Positions 60,941 through 64,000 of a DNA stretch of 64,000 nucleotides are shown piece by piece. The stretch covers positions 6,676,501 through 6,740,500 of the forward strand of contig NZ_CP095376.1 of NCBI RefSeq assembly GCF_023008405.1, written 5' to 3'. The DNA is from Amycolatopsis sp. FBCC-B4732 (GTDB taxonomy: Bacteria; Actinomycetota; Actinomycetes; Mycobacteriales; Pseudonocardiaceae). Positions within the stretch are counted from its first letter, which is position 1. Every line of letters starts with the position of its first letter. The notes beneath the pieces were generated by a model. The model ran no database searches. It was not told the DNA's origin and saw only the letters and a program-made list of their open reading frames with translations. Both the position numbers and the translations under genes were made by a program.

Positions 60941-61791
60941 TGCCGCTGGTGCGCACCGGCGAGATCGTCGCGGCGGCCGCGGCCGCCCGGCGGGGCTGCG
61001 GCGCGTTCAACGCGATCCAGCTCGAACACCTCACCGCGATCACCGAAGGCGCGGCGCTGGCCGGCGCGCCGGTGATCGTGCAGCTCAGCCAGAACGCCGT
61101 GCGCTACCACGGCGCGCTGGCGCCGATCGGCGGCGCCGCGCTGGCCACGGCCCGGGTGGCCGAGGCGCGCGTGGCCGTGCACCTCGACCACGCCGAATCC
61201 CGCGACCTCGTGCGGGAAGCCGTCGGGCTCGGGTTCGGCTCGGTCATGTTCGACGCGTCCAAACTGGACTACGCCGACAACGTGCGCGAGACGCGGGAAG
61301 TCGTCGCGTTCTGCCACGACCACGGCGTCTGGGTGGAAGCGGAGCTCGGCGAAGTCGGCGGCAAGGACGGCGTGCACGCCCCGGGCGCGCGCACCGACCC
61401 GGACGAGGCGGCGGAGTTCGCCGCGGCGACCGGCGTCGACGCGCTGGCGGTCGCGGTCGGCAGCTCCCACGCGATGCTCACCCGCGATGCCGCGCTGGAC
61501 TTCGACCTCATCGCCCGGCTGCGTTCGCGCGTGCCGGTCCCGCTGGTCCTGCACGGCTCGTCCGGCGTGTCCGACGACGGCCTGGCCGAGGCGGTCCGGG
61601 CGGGGATGACGAAGGTCAACATCGCGACCCAGCTCAACAAGGTCTTCACCGCGGCCGCCGCGGGCGACTGGCGCACGCACCCCGAGCGGGTGGACCCGCG
61701 CCGCTACCTGGGCGCGGGCCGCGACGCGGTGACGGCCGAGGTCCGCCGCCTCCTCGGCGTCCTCGGCTCGTCATCGCTTCGCCGGACCTGA
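60940..61791 (+). CDS. Class II ketose-bisphosphate aldolase (GatY/AgaY/Fba-like)
   Basis: 283 residues. Zinc-site motifs VHLDHAES (His and catalytic Asp), VEAELGEVGG (Glu), SSHAMLT and PLVLHGSSGVSD (His) are present, with the phosphate loop NIATQLNKVF. The length fits tagatose/fructose-bisphosphate aldolases. It would split tagatose-1,6-bisphosphate into glyceraldehyde-3-phosphate and dihydroxyacetone phosphate. Last gene of the SIS-kinase-aldolase operon; it converges with the secreted lectin protein at 61793. Confidence 0.92.
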   Translation: MPLVRTGEIVAAAAAARRGCGAFNAIQLEHLTAITEGAALAGAPVIVQLSQNAVRYHGALAPIGGAALATARVAEARVAVHLDHAESRDLVREAVGLGFGSVMFDASKLDYADNVRETREVVAFCHDHGVWVEAELGEVGGKDGVHAPGARTDPDEAAEFAAATGVDALAVAVGSSHAMLTRDAALDFDLIARLRSRVPVPLVLHGSSGVSDDGLAEAVRAGMTKVNIATQLNKVFTAAAAGDWRTHPERVDPRRYLGAGRDAVTAEVRRLLGVLGSSSLRRT

Positions 61792-61792
61792 C

Positions 61793-63970
61793 TCAGCCGA
61801 GGGTCCAGTGCTGGCGGTCCGCGGCGGCCTGCTGGGTGACCGCGGCACCGTCCGAAGTGGACGCCGTGGTCAGCAGCAGGCCACTGTGGACGGACGCGAA
61901 CGCGTAGGTCCCGTCGGCCTGCCGGGTCGCCTTCCAGTGCTGGTTGGCCCCGCCCGTGCAGGTCCACTGGATGATCGCCGCGCCGGCCGTGGTGGCGCCG
62001 CCGTCGACGTCCGCGCACAGGCCGGACTCGGCGTTGCGCAGTTCGTAGGAGCCGTCCGGCTGCGCGGTGAACGTCCAGCTCTGGTTGGCACCGCCGTTCG
62101 CGGTCCACGTGACCAGGTGCGTGCCCTTGGCGGTGCTGTGGCTCGGCACGTCGAGCGCCTTGCCGCCCACCGCGAGCGTGTGCGTGCCGGTCAGGACGGG
62201 CGCGGTGCCCACCGCCGTGATGGCCAGCGTCTGCTGGGCCGCGGTGCGCCCGCCGCCGACCGGGCTGCCCGTGGTGTCCGTCCAGTGGCGGACCGGCGTG
62301 GTCTCGGCCGGCCGGGCCGCGGACATGCCCAGCACCAGGCCGCTGTAGCGGTTGACCAGCCGGTACGTCCCCGACGCACCGGGGATGACGAACCACTGCT
62401 GTCCCACCCCGGAAGCGGACGTCACCGTCGGCGCGGTCCCCCACGCCCGCGTGGCCGACGACGTGGCGGCGACGCCGAGCAGGCCGCCGCTCCCGGCGTT
62501 GGTGATGCGGTAGGCACCGTCGCCGGTGCCGGTGAACGACCACGCCTGGGCGGCCGAACCGTCACCGGACGCGACCGACGTCGTCGCGGAACCGCTCTGG
62601 GCGAGCACCCGGCCGTCACCGGTGGCGATGCGGTAGGTCTTGGCCGGGTCGAACGGGACCGCCGCCCGGGCCGGGTTGTCGATCGAGACGTTGACGTACT
62701 CGCCGGAAGCGCCGCCGGAGCAGCCGAAGGAGCAGTACGCGCGGAAGTTCTTGCCCACGACGGCCGAGCCGGTCTTGTTCACGCCGTCGACGAACCACCG
62801 GTACCACGACGCGGTGTGGTAGCCGCCGGTGCCGCCGATCGGGTACCACTTCTGCGTGGCCAGGTCGTCGGTGGCGTAGTACTGCTGCGGCGCGTTCCCG
62901 CTCTGGTCGACGGCCTGCGGCTCGCCGATGTACAGGCCGAGGTAGGCGTTGTAGGTGATGTCCATGACGAACAACGGCGAGGTCGCGGGCATCTTGCCGG
63001 CCGCGATCTGCTGGTCCGCGGTGCCGGTGTTCGCGGGGCTGTACTCCTTCGCCGCCGGGGTGTACCCGGTGGCGCTGTCCGGGCCGACCGGCACCTGGTT
63101 GCTTTCCTTGCCGCCGACACCGGGCTCGGTCCAGGCCCCGCCGTACCACTTGCGCCACGACCCCGGCGCCATCTTGGCCGAGATCGGCGCCCGCGCGGCG
63201 TGCGCGTAGAAGGCCTTCCAGCCGCCGTTCTTGTCCACGACGCGCGAGCCGTAGAAGACGTAGAAGTAGCCGGACGCGGTGTCGACGTAGAGCCGCTGGT
63301 CGCCGTCGCCGTAGTAGTAGGTCTGGTTCGGGAAGGCGGCGGCGTCCCCGCGCTTCGTGCTGTACGGCGAAGTCAGGACGTGCGCCTCGATCCGCCAGGT
63401 CTTGCCCTGGTCGGTGGAGACCGCGTAGTCGACGGCGTCGTAGTGCAGGCCGTCACCGAAGGGCTGGGGCGTGAACTCGTTGTGCACCAGGCCGTACCAG
63501 TCGCCGGTGTCCGGGTCGACCCAGGTGCCGACGAGGTCGCAGAAGTTCTTCTGCGAGTAGCTCGACCCGGACGGCGGGTTCGTCGACTCCACCCCGGTCG
63601 GGCTGGTGTTGCAGCGTTTCGTGGTGTCGTTGTTGCGATCGGCCGGATCCGCGGGGTTCACGGCGTCGCTGACGGCGTTCCTGGTGAAGCTGTCGAAGTC
63701 GCGCCCGCTGTAGAACTCCCACTCGCGGGGTTGCGTCGCGCCGTAGAGGGCCGCGGACTGCTGGAAGTAGAAGGTGCCGTCCTTGTCGAGGTACGGACTG
63801 GCGGGCGAGTCGGTCGGCGTCGACCACGAGCCCGTCGACTGGACCGAGACGGTGTACCCGCTGGTGGGCGGAGCGGCTTCGGCGGGCGCGGCCGTGCTGA
63901 CCAGCACGGCGGCAGCGACCGCGACGGCGGCGCGTCTGCGGCGCGAGCCTGGTGACGAGGCAGGGTGCAT
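61793..63970 (-). CDS. Secreted protein with beta-propeller-like domain and ricin-type lectin repeats
   Basis: 725 residues. GAGGAG precedes ATG 63970. The signal peptide has a long arginine run (SRRRRAAVAVAAAVLVSTAA). Residues ~40-430 are beta-rich with bladed, GH43/sialidase-like features (DKDGTFYFQQ, DLVGTWVDPDTGDWYGLVHN, VDYAVSTDQGKTWR, FYVFYGSR). Residues ~440-725 contain two ricin-B trefoils (AQAWSFTGTGDGAYRI, NQSWTFTAQPDGSYELRNAE, NQHWKATRQADGTYAF). The STDQGKTWR Asp-box-like motif hints at a glycan-processing propeller, but active residues cannot be assigned. Confidence 0.85.
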   Translation of the reverse strand: MHPASSPGSRRRRAAVAVAAAVLVSTAAPAEAAPPTSGYTVSVQSTGSWSTPTDSPASPYLDKDGTFYFQQSAALYGATQPREWEFYSGRDFDSFTRNAVSDAVNPADPADRNNDTTKRCNTSPTGVESTNPPSGSSYSQKNFCDLVGTWVDPDTGDWYGLVHNEFTPQPFGDGLHYDAVDYAVSTDQGKTWRIEAHVLTSPYSTKRGDAAAFPNQTYYYGDGDQRLYVDTASGYFYVFYGSRVVDKNGGWKAFYAHAARAPISAKMAPGSWRKWYGGAWTEPGVGGKESNQVPVGPDSATGYTPAAKEYSPANTGTADQQIAAGKMPATSPLFVMDITYNAYLGLYIGEPQAVDQSGNAPQQYYATDDLATQKWYPIGGTGGYHTASWYRWFVDGVNKTGSAVVGKNFRAYCSFGCSGGASGEYVNVSIDNPARAAVPFDPAKTYRIATGDGRVLAQSGSATTSVASGDGSAAQAWSFTGTGDGAYRITNAGSGGLLGVAATSSATRAWGTAPTVTSASGVGQQWFVIPGASGTYRLVNRYSGLVLGMSAARPAETTPVRHWTDTTGSPVGGGRTAAQQTLAITAVGTAPVLTGTHTLAVGGKALDVPSHSTAKGTHLVTWTANGGANQSWTFTAQPDGSYELRNAESGLCADVDGGATTAGAAIIQWTCTGGANQHWKATRQADGTYAFASVHSGLLLTTASTSDGAAVTQQAAADRQHWTLG

Positions 63971-64000
63971 GGGAACTCCTCGATCTCGACGTGGGTGGAC

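Noticed and set aside
48401..61791. Sulfoquinovose (sulfoglycolysis) locus as alternative reading of GH31 + DeoR + SIS + PfkB + class II aldolase
   Set aside because: The GH31 is a large secreted enzyme with NPCBM-like tail and lacks an evident sulfonate-recognition motif, and no sulfolactaldehyde reductase/dehydrogenase or sulfonate exporter is in the window. It is not excluded by experiment.
1..64000. CRISPR arrays, rRNA genes, large biosynthetic (PKS/NRPS) genes
   Set aside because: No regularly spaced repeats, rRNA-like stretches or megasynthase domains are seen.

Overview
The window is about 70% G+C. Codon use, gene families (SARP/AfsR regulators, Lsr2, ANTAR proteins, STAS/ATPase anti-sigma-like proteins, secreted ricin-lectin enzymes) and many GTG starts point to a filamentous actinomycete, most likely a member of the Pseudonocardiaceae such as Amycolatopsis. 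The genus is an inference from gene content and not a database result.

Region 1 (1-2534) ends in a secreted lectin/beta-helix protein and a tRNA-Ala(GGC). Region 2 (2534-15452) looks like a ~12.9 kb island integrated into the 3' end of that tRNA. It starts with an excisionase-like gene and a tyrosine integrase, then an Lsr2-type xenogeneic silencer with a scrambled N-terminus. Next comes a tightly coupled three-gene operon (P-loop GTPase plus two small membrane proteins) that I do not recognise as a named system. Gene debris, an IS3-family element and an IS4/IS701-like element follow, then a small secreted cysteine-containing protein and a large SARP-NB-ARC-TPR regulator. A second copy of the tRNA tail, followed by a strong terminator, marks the far end.

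Region 3 (15.5-25.7 kb) holds small regulator/enzyme units: a MarR repressor divergent from membrane proteins, an Lrp/AsnC regulator divergent from an FAD monooxygenase, an L,D-transpeptidase lipoprotein, a MarR gene next to a nitroreductase, a secreted M1 peptidase and an IS481 remnant. Region 4 (25.7-36.9 kb) is signalling-rich: a cyclase-domain/NB-ARC/TPR protein, two tandem STAS-ATPase proteins, two tandem GAF-ANTAR proteins, a luciferase-like oxidoreductase, a vanadium-haloperoxidase-like protein divergent from an ECF sigma factor with a membrane Rieske partner, and a TetR regulator. Region 5 (36.9-42.7 kb) contains an IS5-type remnant, a two-component system, an ABC exporter and a secreted aminopeptidase.

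Region 6 (42.7-64 kb) carries a secreted protein that combines S53 and S1 protease domains, a divergent pair of paralogous HTH proteins, a CHAP amidase and a carbohydrate locus. The locus comprises a secreted GH31 enzyme, a DeoR regulator, a DUF5107-like protein, a four-gene sugar ABC transporter, and a divergent SIS isomerase/PfkB kinase/class II aldolase operon. A 16-bp motif shared by the GH31 and transporter promoters ties them into one regulon. The gene set fits uptake and catabolism of an alpha-linked galactosamine-type sugar through tagatose phosphates. The window closes with another secreted ricin-lectin protein.

Several otherwise intact genes are broken by one- or two-base changes in short runs, so sequencing or assembly indels should be considered before calling them pseudogenes.
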